Positions 1 through 9,800 of a stretch of DNA of 64,000 bases are shown piece after piece (positions within the stretch are counted from its first letter, which is position 1; each line of letters begins with the position of its first letter). The stretch spans positions 1,054,001 to 1,118,000 of the forward strand of contig NZ_OZ197277.1 of assembly GCF_964291045.1 (NCBI RefSeq), in the 5' to 3' direction. Both the position numbers and the translations under genes were made by a program. The notes under the pieces are model-generated. The model was not told the DNA's origin. It ran no database searches and worked only from the letters and a program-made list of their open reading frames with translations. The DNA comes from PALSA-1444 sp964291045 (GTDB taxonomy: Bacteria > Chlamydiota > Chlamydiia > Chlamydiales > Rhabdochlamydiaceae).

Positions 1-1
1 C

Positions 2-1132
2 ATTGGAGCCACGACGCCTCAAGACTATCAAAACTGTATGGTGGACTCAGCACTCAATAGAAGATTTCAAGAAATTCACATTGAAAATATGGATCCTCTA
101 AGCTGTATGGAAGTATTAAACAGTTACCTTAAACAAAATCACCCTGGTAAAACCGTTCACCCTTCTGTTCTTCATTTTGTGATCATGATTTCCTCTCTTT
201 ACCAAGGAGATCGGGGACAGCCTGATAAAGCATTAACACTTCTTGATCATCTTCTCAATCTCAAGATTGACTTTACAAATCCTATTGATGAAACCACCTC
301 TTCTCTTTATAAAGAAGCGATCGTAACTGCTTTAAGTCACTATTACTCCATAAATAAGGGTGATATTGATGTGATTCTTAATGCATTTATCCAAAAAACC
401 CCAGCCCCTGAAATCACAAGTCAGCTCATCCTTGCTTCTCCCCCCTCTTTTCTTCAAGATTTATCTTCCTCATCTTCTTCTTTAAAAGATATCCATCCCG
501 TGTTTAGCAATCAAACAGCTGATTATCTTAAGCAAGGAGAAAGTGCTGTGATTCGAGGGGTAAAGGGAAGCGGGAAAACTGCGGCTATTTACTTCATTGC
601 CAACCAGCTCAAAAAAGAACAAAAGAAAATCTATCTTCTTCAAACAGATGCCTTTATTTCACAAGACCCCTCTCTTCTAGAGCATAACTTTCGCCAAATG
701 ATAACTTTTTTAAATGAAAATAAAAATGCCATCCTTTGTATTGAAGAGATTGAAGATTTGCTTTCTAATCCTGTAATTCGAACATCCTTGCCCACATTCC
801 AGTACACCTTAAAAAATCATCTGCAAAAGAAAGAAATGCAGCTACTTGCCACAACTGCTTTAATGCACGAAGAGATTTCTTCTCTTCCGCAAGATCTCTT
901 ATATCTACCTCTTCCTCCTTTAAAAATAGAAATGGCAGAGCATTTGTTAAAAACTCACTTCAAGGATGCTTCATTAGAAGAAGATAAGATCCAAGAGCTC
1001 ATAGGAAAAGCGCAGAAAGAACTCTCAGATCAGACAACGGTTGCTAAGGTGCTTCAAACCCTTAAAAAGTATCTATTTGAGTCCTCTAGCTACGCATCTT
1101 CATCTATAGCTTTTGCCTCTAAACAGAACTAA
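2..1132 (+). CDS. Clp-like AAA+ ATPase, 5' end cut by window edge
   Basis: The reading frame is open from base 2, so the gene begins upstream of the window. The first residues read IGATTPQDYQN and are followed by an RRFQEI arginine-finger segment, which matches the end of the first AAA+ domain of ClpA/ClpB proteins. A second, degenerate nucleotide-binding domain follows, with Walker A GVKGSGKT and Walker B-like AILCIEEIEDLL. The small lid region and any ClpB-type C-terminal motifs are not recognisable. The neighbour at 1229 encodes a related ATPase on the same strand. A terminator hairpin follows the stop codon. I read it as a divergent Clp/Hsp100 relative, possibly working with its neighbour; the role is unknown. 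Confidence 0.7.
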   Translation: MGATTPQDYQNCMVDSALNRRFQEIHIENMDPLSCMEVLNSYLKQNHPGKTVHPSVLHFVIMISSLYQGDRGQPDKALTLLDHLLNLKIDFTNPIDETTSSLYKEAIVTALSHYYSINKGDIDVILNAFIQKTPAPEITSQLILASPPSFLQDLSSSSSSLKDIHPVFSNQTADYLKQGESAVIRGVKGSGKTAAIYFIANQLKKEQKKIYLLQTDAFISQDPSLLEHNFRQMITFLNENKNAILCIEEIEDLLSNPVIRTSLPTFQYTLKNHLQKKEMQLLATTALMHEEISSLPQDLLYLPLPPLKIEMAEHLLKTHFKDASLEEDKIQELIGKAQKELSDQTTVAKVLQTLKKYLFESSSYASSSIAFASKQN

Positions 1133-1133
1133 A

Positions 1134-1187
1134 AAAATGCAAATCTCTTTTAATGAAAAAAGAGGTTTGCATTTTTAATTTTTTTAT
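1134..1187 (+). terminator. rho-independent terminator after the first AAA+ gene
   Basis: A long inverted repeat (AAAATGCAAATCTC on the left arm, GAGGTTTGCATTTT on the right) begins two bases after the stop codon and is followed by a run of T residues. The spacing and U-tract fit an intrinsic terminator. It implies that the second AAA+ gene has its own promoter or depends on read-through. Confidence 0.7.
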
Positions 1188-1228
1188 TACAATAAGAATG
1201 CATCCCCACCTTTAGAGGATAAAAATTC

Positions 1229-2356
1229 ATGATCAATCCTGTATTCATCCACTCCCCTCTTCTTTACACCTGTTTAAATACAGGAAAAACAACCCTATTA
1301 TTAAGCATGGCAGTAGTTCAAATGCTTTTTATGGATACAATGGCAACTCAAAACCATCTCACTCTACCCCCTACTCTAAGGGGATTTCTTTACTATTCCA
1401 CTGTAACCCCCATTCTTTTATATCATGCTGCAAGCTCTATCAAAATCAAAAATATAGCTATTGTGCTTTTAGTGGGAACCTTTACCCTGCAGCTGTTCAT
1501 CGTTATTAATAACTCCTTAAAATCCCCTCCTCCTTCTGACTCTTCTTTAGAAGAACTCCCTCTTCAAACTTCTACCCCTCCTTTTTTGCAGAAAATTTCT
1601 TCCTTAGATAAAGGGGTGATTCCTTTTGATAAAGCAACGCTTGATGCTGTGACACAAAAATTAGCTAAGCACCGCTTAAGTCTCTTAATTCAAGGAGAAA
1701 AAGGGATTGGAAAAACATCGACAGCGCAATTAATTGCTCATGCCTTAAGTCAGCAAGAAAAATCCGTCTATCAATTTTTTCCGGGCCACTTAATTGATCT
1801 CAATGTGTCTAATATGACATCTAATATTCAATTATTTTGTGACTTTTTTAAGGAAAATGTTAGCTGTATTCTACTGATTGATGATCTAGAGGCTCTTTTT
1901 TCAAATGAAGTCTTAAATGCCTATGCTCCTACATTCATTCCCCATTTGGTGAAATTAATTGAAGATAAAAAAATTCAATTTATAGGAATAACTACTCTTC
2001 AAGACAATAAAAGGTTCCCTATGGTTCCTATTTATGAAGTACCAAAACCCACCCCTCAGCAAATTGCTCTTTTACTGAAAAATTACACACAGTCTCACTA
2101 CCCCTCTATTCAGTTTCATCCCGAGGCTCTTTTACAAATTGCAAATCTCAAATTTACCTCTTTACCCATTCAAAAAAACACGCCTTCTGATGATCCTTTA
2201 ACTTTAGCAACAAATACCTCTCCTTCTCCCTCTCTGAACCTTGCGCATTTTTTTAAAACAGTTGACGATATTATTTTAAAATGTGGAAATACAGAGTTAA
2301 TAGATTTAACAAATATCAAGGAGTTTTCAAGCTCTTATCATGAAGATATCCTCTAA
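1229..2356 (+). CDS. membrane-anchored AAA+ ATPase, Clp D1-like
   Basis: 375 aa. An AGAGGA ribosome site lies 9 bases before the ATG. The first ~95 residues contain two or three hydrophobic stretches (around 18-35, 50-68 and 74-93) that look like membrane helices. From about residue 130 there is a single AAA+ domain with Walker A GEKGIGKT, Walker B CILLIDDLEALF, and a sensor-like segment IQFIGITTLQDNKRF in the place where ClpB has IGATTLDEYR. The RRFQ arginine finger of ClpA/B is missing. It resembles the ATPase encoded just upstream, so the two probably arose from one Clp-like ancestor. A membrane-bound partner ATPase is my inference; no substrate or process can be assigned. Confidence 0.65.
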   Translation: MINPVFIHSPLLYTCLNTGKTTLLLSMAVVQMLFMDTMATQNHLTLPPTLRGFLYYSTVTPILLYHAASSIKIKNIAIVLLVGTFTLQLFIVINNSLKSPPPSDSSLEELPLQTSTPPFLQKISSLDKGVIPFDKATLDAVTQKLAKHRLSLLIQGEKGIGKTSTAQLIAHALSQQEKSVYQFFPGHLIDLNVSNMTSNIQLFCDFFKENVSCILLIDDLEALFSNEVLNAYAPTFIPHLVKLIEDKKIQFIGITTLQDNKRFPMVPIYEVPKPTPQQIALLLKNYTQSHYPSIQFHPEALLQIANLKFTSLPIQKNTPSDDPLTLATNTSPSPSLNLAHFFKTVDDIILKCGNTELIDLTNIKEFSSSYHEDIL

Positions 2357-2385
2357 ATTGAGAGTAAAAACATCTTTTTTGACTC

Positions 2386-2429
2386 AAGATGATGGTTTCT
2401 AAGCTAGCTTCTTATCATCCATCTTTTTT
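2386..2429 (+). terminator. terminator after the second AAA+ gene
   Basis: An imperfect stem (AAGATG paired with CATCTT, with an inner AAGCTAGCTT palindrome) is followed by six T residues, about 30 bases after the stop codon at 2356. Confidence 0.5.
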
Positions 2430-2662
2430 GTGAATATCAACTCACTCTCTCATTCCCTTTTATTCATGGGATTTAAGAGTTTTATTTCTCTATCTTTTTC
2501 CTTAATGGGAAAATCGCATCACTATACCTAATATTTTTGAGTTTTATTTCTTAAAAAAATAGATTCTATTATGAAATTAAAAAGAGAACCAAGAAAAAAT
2601 AAGTCATCTCATCAGAAGAGTTTTCTCTTAGATGGATAAGATGCTTGAATAGATGAGTGTGA

Positions 2663-2703
2663 ATTAAAAAGAAATGCAGAGCTAGGAATCCCTAGCTCTG
2701 CAT
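2663..2703 (-). terminator. rpoBC operon terminator
   Basis: On the minus strand a 13-bp stem (ATGCAGAGCTAGG / CCTAGCTCTGCAT) with a 3-base loop is followed by TTTCTTTTT. It lies 13 bases after the rpoC stop codon, where the end of the ribosomal protein-RNA polymerase transcript is expected. Confidence 0.85.
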
Positions 2704-2715
2704 CAAAAGAGTGTC

Positions 2716-5700
2716 TTACTCTACGAAAGCGTTTTCGAAATCTTCTGCATCGTTATGATCCAGATATTTCTTCACGCGGTTATGGTATTCTGTAAACCCA
2801 GTTCCCCCAGGGATCATGTGACCCATGATGAGGTTAGATTTAAAGTCGAGCAGGAAGTCTGTTTTTCCTTCACTTGCTGCGTCTGTTAAGACCTTAGTGG
2901 TTTCTTGGAAGGAAGCAGCTGATACAAAAGATTCGGTTGTTAACGACGCTTTTGTAATACCCAAGAGCACAGGAGCTGCTTGCGCTGGCTTTCCACCTTC
3001 ACTCACCACTTTTTGGTTTTGGTCATGGAACTGTTTACGGTCAATATCTTCTCCATAAAGGAATACAGTATCACCCGGATCTGTGATGCGCACCTTTTGA
3101 AGCATCTGACGCACAATGATCTCAATGTGTTTATCATTGATATCCACACCTTGGAGTCGATAAACCTCTTGCACTTGGTTCACAAGATATTTTTGAAGTT
3201 CGCGGACACCGCAAATATCTAAAATCTCTTGAGGTACCACTAGACCGTCTGTTAACTGTTGTCCTTTAATGACAAGGTCACCTTTTTGAACAATTAAGTG
3301 TTTTGTTAACGGAATGAGGTGCTCTTCTTCCATGCCTGTTTCTTCATCATGAACAATCACAATACGCTTACTCTTTTGAACGCCGCGGAAGTCAATAACC
3401 CCGTCAATCTTCGCAATTTCTGCTGCATCTTTAGGACGTCTAGCTTCCACAAGTTCTGCAACTCTTGGAAGTCCTCCGGTGATGTCTTTTGTTTTAATCG
3501 CACCTCTTGGAAGTCTTGCTAAGAGAACACCAGCTGTCACGTATTGCCCTTCTTGAACAGAGATAAACGCTCCTGATGGAATCGCATACGTTCCTACAAG
3601 CTCATTAAACCCTTTATCAGAATAAATCATAATCTGAGGGTGTAATTCACCGCGGTGTTGTTTAACAATCAGCTCATACTGTCCTGTCTGCTTGTTAGCC
3701 TCTTTCTGTGTTGAGATCCCTTCCACTAAGTCTTCATACTTCACGTAACCTGGTCTTTCACAGATGATCGGCACGTTATGCTGTTCCCACTGAGCGATCT
3801 TGACTCTTTTACCTACTTTGGATCCATCTTCTAATAAGATCTTGGTTCCAAGTTCAATGTTAAAGGTTTGAAGCGGTTCAATCGATTTTGTGCTTAAGAG
3901 CTTTTTATATTCTTCAAGTGATCTTTCTTCATCACGGACAATATGTAAAAGTCCATTTTTATTCAGTGCAACAAAAACGCCATCTTCATCTTTAACAATT
4001 CTTAAGTTGTCATAAACGAGAATACCTTTTTCTTCCGCAATCGCCTCTGGACTAATCGCTGCAGACGCAATACCTCCAAGGTGGAACGTTCTCATCGTGA
4101 GCTGGGTTCCTGGTTCCCCGATCGACTGAGCAGCAATAATCCCCACAGCCTCTCCTGTTCCAACGACTTTTCCGTTAGCGAGGTTAATACCGTAGCACTT
4201 CATGCAAATGCCGCGCTTAGCTTCACAGGTAAGCGGTGATCTGATTTTAATCAAATCAATCCCTGCATCGTCAATCGATTCTGATTGTTTAATATTTAAG
4301 CAATCACCTGATTTAGCCAGCAGCTTGGTTTGATCTCCTGGTAAGAAGATATCATCACACACTGTTCTACCAAAAATACGATCTCTTAAAGGAAGAAGTT
4401 CTTCTTGCCCTTGTTTAATCGCGCTCACTTCAATCCCGTTAATCGTGCCGCAATCGTCATCTGTGATGATCACATCTTGAGCCACGTCCACAAGTCTTCT
4501 TGTGAGGTAACCAGAGTCAGCTGTTTTAAGCGCCGTGTCGGCAAGACCTTTACGCGCTCCGTGAGATGAAATAAAGTACTCAAGAACAGATAACCCTTCT
4601 CTAAAGTTAGAGGTAATTGGAGATTCAATAATTTCTCCCGAAGGTTTCGCCATTAGGCCCCTTGCTGTTCCAAGCTGCTTAATCTGCGATTTACTTCCCC
4701 GAGCTCCTGAATCCATCATCATAAAGAGAGGATTAAGTTTTGAGCCGCTAGATTGCCCTAGCAATTTAAAGAGCTCTTCTGCAAGAGAATCAGTCACTTC
4801 TGTCCAAATACTAATCACTTTTGACTTACGTTCCCCGTCTGTGATAATACCGTCTTCGTACTGCTTACGGACCATCTCAATGCGGGTTGCTGTATTTTCC
4901 AGCACTTGCGCTTTATCTGCAGGGATTTTCACATCTTTAACACCCATTGAAAGAGCGGCTTTTGTAGCTTCTTTAAATCCAAGATTTTTGAGGTTATCTA
5001 AAAATTGAACAGTCGCTTCTAAGCCCACTTTTTTATACGTCTCTAAGATGAGCTCTGAGAGCTTTTTCTTTCTTAAGATGTAGTTTTGAAATCCCAGTTC
5101 TTTTGGCACAATCGAGTTGAAAATCACACGGCCAGGTGTTGTTTCTACCATCCCTGTGGGAAGGCGAACTTTAATTTTCTCATGAATGTGCAAACCTCTT
5201 CCTAGTTCATCCACGCGGTGATCTAACTGCACTTCTTCAGCGCGGTTAAAACTATCTCCTGCATAAAGAGCTAGCATCACTTCATCAACGCTTCCAAACA
5301 CTTTTGTCTTCTTTCCATGATCTTCAGGGAAATAAAGAGGGTCATACATCAGATAATAGAGTCCTAAAATCATATCCTGAGAAGGAACCGTCACCGGTTT
5401 TCCAGAAGAAGGTAAGAAGATATTATCAGGTGCCATCATAAGCGTTTTAGCTTCAATTTGCGCCTCTACGGAAAGGGGCACGTGAACCGCCATTTGGTCT
5501 CCGTCGAAGTCGGCGTTAAAGGCTGTACACACAAGCGGGTGAATCCTGATCGCTTTTCCTTCAATGAGCACCGGTTCAAACGCTTGGATCCCCAAACGGT
5601 GAAGTGTTGGAGCTCGGTTAAGAAGAACAGGGTGCCCTTTAATGATTTCATCTAAAACGTCCCACACTTCAGGAGCTTCTCTTTGAATCATTTTCTTTGC

Positions 5701-6870
5701 AGAGCGGATCGTATAAACATAGCCGAGGTCTTTAAGTCTTTTCACAATAAACGGCTCAAAGAGTTCAAGCGCCATCTGTTTAGGAAGCCCGCACTGATTA
5801 AATTTCAGCTCAGGACCTACCACGATCACAGATCTACCGGAATAGTCTACCCGTTTTCCAAGGAGGTTTTGACGGAATCTTCCCTGTTTTCCTTTCAGCA
5901 TTTCAGAAAGAGATTTTAAGGGTCTATTTCCTGCTCCCATGACAGGGTGGCCGTGACGGCCGTTATCAAAGAGCGCGTCAACAGCTTCTTGCAGCATCCG
6001 TTTTTCGTTACGGATGATCACATCAGGAGTTTTGAGCTTTAAAATCGCTTTAAGACGGTTATTACGGTTAATCACACGTCTATACAGATCGTTTAAGTCA
6101 GATGTTGCAAACCGTCCGCCATCTAAAGGCACAAGAGGTCTTAATTCTGGCGGGATGACAGGAACTGCAGACATCACCATCCAATCGCATTTATTCGGAG
6201 ATCCAGCAAACCCTTCGATAATTTTGAGCCGTTTTGCAAGCTTCATTCTAGCTTGCATTGACTTTGTTTTACGGAGTTTATCTTTCAGCTCAACAACAAG
6301 AGATTGAAGATCTTCTTTTTCAAGAAGTTCACTGATCGCAGATCCCCCCATTTTCACAGTAAAACTATCAGAGCCCCATTTTTCTTGAGCTTCTCTTAGT
6401 TCCACATCGTTTAAGAGTTGTTTTCTTTCAAGGGTTGTTCTCCCTGGATCTGTCACCACGAAATCTTCGTAATAGATGACTCTCTCAAGGTCAGATGTTG
6501 ACATCCCTAAAATGTTCCCGATGCGTGAAGGCATGATTTTAAAGAACCAGATGTGAACCACTGGAACCGCTAAATCAATGTGTGCCATACGTTCTCTACG
6601 CACTTTAGATAAGGTGACTTCTACACCGCATCTGTCACACACAATCCCTTTATGCTTAATCTTCTTATACTTACCGCAAGCACATTCCCAGTCCCGTGTT
6701 GGACCAAAAATTTTCTCACAGAAAAGACCGCCCTTCTCAGGTTTGAAGGTACGGTAGTTAATTGTTTCCGGTTTTTTAATCTCTCCACGAGACCATTCAT
6801 TACGAATGACATCTTCGGAAGCAATCTTGATGGTTAACTTGTCAAATTGCGAATTATGAAAACTTTCCAT
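2716..6870 (-). CDS. rpoC: RNA polymerase beta' subunit
   Basis: 1384 aa, a normal length for chlamydial beta'. It forms the catalytic core of RNA polymerase with beta. Visible hallmarks are the N-terminal zinc finger (CACGKYKK...CDRCG, about residues 60-80), the active-site NADFDGDQMAVHVP with the three Mg-binding aspartates, and the second zinc site (CEAKRGICMKC). I chose the ATG at 6870 because GGGAGAAG lies just before it in the 10-base gap after rpoB; the frame stays open 14 codons further upstream into rpoB, without its own ribosome site. It is the last gene of the operon and is followed by a strong terminator. Confidence 0.97.
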   Translation of the reverse strand: MESFHNSQFDKLTIKIASEDVIRNEWSRGEIKKPETINYRTFKPEKGGLFCEKIFGPTRDWECACGKYKKIKHKGIVCDRCGVEVTLSKVRRERMAHIDLAVPVVHIWFFKIMPSRIGNILGMSTSDLERVIYYEDFVVTDPGRTTLERKQLLNDVELREAQEKWGSDSFTVKMGGSAISELLEKEDLQSLVVELKDKLRKTKSMQARMKLAKRLKIIEGFAGSPNKCDWMVMSAVPVIPPELRPLVPLDGGRFATSDLNDLYRRVINRNNRLKAILKLKTPDVIIRNEKRMLQEAVDALFDNGRHGHPVMGAGNRPLKSLSEMLKGKQGRFRQNLLGKRVDYSGRSVIVVGPELKFNQCGLPKQMALELFEPFIVKRLKDLGYVYTIRSAKKMIQREAPEVWDVLDEIIKGHPVLLNRAPTLHRLGIQAFEPVLIEGKAIRIHPLVCTAFNADFDGDQMAVHVPLSVEAQIEAKTLMMAPDNIFLPSSGKPVTVPSQDMILGLYYLMYDPLYFPEDHGKKTKVFGSVDEVMLALYAGDSFNRAEEVQLDHRVDELGRGLHIHEKIKVRLPTGMVETTPGRVIFNSIVPKELGFQNYILRKKKLSELILETYKKVGLEATVQFLDNLKNLGFKEATKAALSMGVKDVKIPADKAQVLENTATRIEMVRKQYEDGIITDGERKSKVISIWTEVTDSLAEELFKLLGQSSGSKLNPLFMMMDSGARGSKSQIKQLGTARGLMAKPSGEIIESPITSNFREGLSVLEYFISSHGARKGLADTALKTADSGYLTRRLVDVAQDVIITDDDCGTINGIEVSAIKQGQEELLPLRDRIFGRTVCDDIFLPGDQTKLLAKSGDCLNIKQSESIDDAGIDLIKIRSPLTCEAKRGICMKCYGINLANGKVVGTGEAVGIIAAQSIGEPGTQLTMRTFHLGGIASAAISPEAIAEEKGILVYDNLRIVKDEDGVFVALNKNGLLHIVRDEERSLEEYKKLLSTKSIEPLQTFNIELGTKILLEDGSKVGKRVKIAQWEQHNVPIICERPGYVKYEDLVEGISTQKEANKQTGQYELIVKQHRGELHPQIMIYSDKGFNELVGTYAIPSGAFISVQEGQYVTAGVLLARLPRGAIKTKDITGGLPRVAELVEARRPKDAAEIAKIDGVIDFRGVQKSKRIVIVHDEETGMEEEHLIPLTKHLIVQKGDLVIKGQQLTDGLVVPQEILDICGVRELQKYLVNQVQEVYRLQGVDINDKHIEIIVRQMLQKVRITDPGDTVFLYGEDIDRKQFHDQNQKVVSEGGKPAQAAPVLLGITKASLTTESFVSAASFQETTKVLTDAASEGKTDFLLDFKSNLIMGHMIPGGTGFTEYHNRVKKYLDHNDAEDFENAFVE

Positions 6871-6880
6871 TGCTTCTCCC

Positions 6881-9800
6881 TTATTCTTGTGCAGTGCTTT
6901 CTGTGCGAACATCTAAGCCAATTCCTTGCATCTCTTTAACGAGAACATTAAACGATTCGGGTGTTCCTGGTACGAGGATATTCTCCCCTTTAACGATCAG
7001 TTCATAAATGCGCGTACGACCGGTCACATCATCGGATTTTACAGTGAGCATTTCTTGAAGAAGGTGAGCCGCTCCATAAGCCTCTAGCGCCCAAACCTCC
7101 ATCTCTCCAAGTCTTTGTCCCCCCATCTGCGCTTTACCGCCAAGTGGCTGCTGTGTGACAAGTGAGTAAGGACCAATCGCTCTTGCGTGGATCTTATCTG
7201 CCACTAAGTGGTTAAGTTTTAACATATAGATGTAACCCACAACCACTGTGTTATCAAAACGCTCACCTGTTCTTCCATCATAAAGCCAAAGCTTACCATC
7301 TTGAGGAAGACCTACTTGTCCCATCATTTCCCAAACCCGAGATTCAGGGAACCCTTCAAATACAGGCGTCTTGACATAGATCCCGGCTTTTTTCGCCGCA
7401 TAACCTAAATGCGTCTCTAAAAGCTGACCCATGTTCATCCTGGAAGGCACCCCAAGAGGATTCAAGATCATCTCGATGGACACACCGTCCGGAAGGTACG
7501 GCATATCAGCTTCTGGAACAATTTTAGACACAACACCTTTGTTTCCGTGTCTTCCTGCCATTTTATCTCCCACTTGCAACTTACGTTTGGTTGCAATGTA
7601 GACTTTAACTTGGCGAATGACTCCAGGATCAAGTTCTGTGTCCCCTTTCTTCATGTGCTCAATTTCTGTTTTATATTGAAGTTGAAGCGTTTCCATCTTC
7701 ACTTCAAACTCACGGATCATCACTTTAAGTGTTGTGTAAATATCGTGATCAGAAAGAAGAAGATCTTCTGCTTTTTCAGATTCTAACACTTCAATCATGT
7801 CTTGAGAAATCACTTCCCCTTCACGGATGAGGACTTCCCCTGTCTTGCGGTGCATAATCGGTCCTGGCGCCTTCTCTCCTAAGAAAATTGCTCCCAGTTT
7901 CTCATGCAGCTCCATGATGAGTTCAGACTCTTTATTTTTATACTCAAGATGCACATCTTTCATCCGGCTAGCTTCTTCGACAAGCTCATCATCTGTTTTA
8001 GAAAGGCGGTCACGTCTACTAAACACTTTAACATCCATGACAACCCCTTCTGTTCCAGGAGGTGCTGTAAGGGATGCGTCTTTAACATCTGCTGCTTTCT
8101 CACCAAAAATGGCTCTAAGAAGTCTCTCTTCAGGAGCAAGCTCTGTTTCAGATTTAGGAGTGATTTTTCCAACTAAGATATCTCCTGGTTGAACTTCAGC
8201 TCCAATACGGATAATACCATCTTCTCCAAGATTCGCCAAAATCTCTTCGGAGACGTTAGGGATATCTCTTGTGATCTCTTCTTTTCCAAGCTTTGTGTCT
8301 CTAGCAGTGAGCTCAAACTCTTCTAAGTAAAGAGATGTGTAGGTGTCTTCTCTAAGAAGCTTTTCTGAAATGATGATCGCATCTTCGTAGTTGTATCCAC
8401 ACCAAGGCATGAAGGCAACAAGCACGTTTTTACCAAGAGCCACTTCCCCTTTATCAGTAGACGGTCCGTCTGCAATGATGTCACCTGCTACCACCACATC
8501 GCCAACATGGCAAATGGGGGTTTGGTTTAAGCATGACCCCGCGTTTGAGCGCATGAATTTCTTCAGCTCATACGTTCTCTTATTTAAAGGGTTAGACTTT
8601 GCGGCAATCACAATTTTAAATCCATCCACATAGTCTACAGTGCCGTCTTCTTCTGCGATAATCACTGCTCCAGAGTCTTTAGCAACTCTTTTTTCAAGTC
8701 CTGTTCCTACAATAGGCGCTTCAGTTCTTAAAAGAGGGACACCTTGACGTTGCATGTTAGAACCCATAAGCGCCCGGTTAGCGTCATCGTGCTCTAAGAA
8801 CGGAATCAGTCCTGTGACAACAGAGACCAGCTGTTTAGAAGAGACGTCCATGTGAGTCGCTTTTGCAGTTTCAATCTTTAAAGGATCGCCTTTAATTCTT
8901 CCCCAACAAAATTGCTCTTGAAACATGTTGTACTCATCAAGAGGAGCTGACGCCTGAGCAATCACGCTATTTTCTTCTTGATCAGCTGTCATGTATTCAA
9001 TCTCTTCTGTGACAATGCCGTCTCTGATGATACGGTAAGGGGTTTCAATAAACCCAAGTTCATTGATTTTCGCAAAAGCAGAAAGAGATGTGATCAAACC
9101 GATGTTTGGCCCCTCAGGAGTTTCAATTGGGCAAATCCTTCCGTAGTGACTGGTATGAACGTCCCTTACCTCAAAGCCTGCTCTATCTCGGTTAAGTCCA
9201 CCTGGCCCTAAGGAAGAGAGTCTTCTTTTATGCGTTAGCTCTGCCACAGGATTTGTTTGGTCCATGAATTGAGAAAGCTGTGATCTTCCAAAGAAGTCTT
9301 TTAAAACCCCAACCAGTCCTTTTGCAGAAATCACTTTTCCAGGAGTGAGCGTATCAGCAGAAAAATCAAATAAGTTGATTCTTTCTTTAATGATTTTTTC
9401 CATTCTGGCAAGGCCAATACGGCATTGGTTTTGCACAAGCTCTCCTACAGAACGGACACGTCTATTGCCTAAATGATCAATATCATCCACAGAAACATCG
9501 CTGTCTCCTTTTTTCAGTCTGATGAGATACTTGATCGCTCCAATCACATCTTCTTTACGTAGTGTTGCAATCTCAAGTTCTTGATCAGTTGTCGGGAATT
9601 TCAGTTTACGGTTCAGTTTATACCGTCCTACTCTTCCTAAATTGTACCGTTTTACATCAAAGAAAAGACGCATCATCATCGAACGTGCATTGGCAAGCGT
9701 TGCAGGCTCACCTGGGCGCACTTTACGGTAGAAATCTTTTAATGCTGATTCATAAGAGTCTGTTGGATCTTTTGCAAGCATCTTAATGATGGGAGATGTT

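Larger units (their letters stand above)
2357..2715. other. intergenic stretch between convergent genes
   Basis: This stretch separates the plus-strand AAA+ gene from the end of rpoC. It holds the two opposing terminator hairpins listed separately (2386-2429 and 2663-2703). Between them is AT-rich sequence with no open frame or RNA that I can recognise. Confidence 0.6.

Noticed and set aside
9200..9240. Rifampicin-resistance substitutions in rpoB
   Set aside because: The main resistance positions (D516, H526, S531 equivalents) are wild-type; the other differences from E. coli look like normal chlamydial variation.
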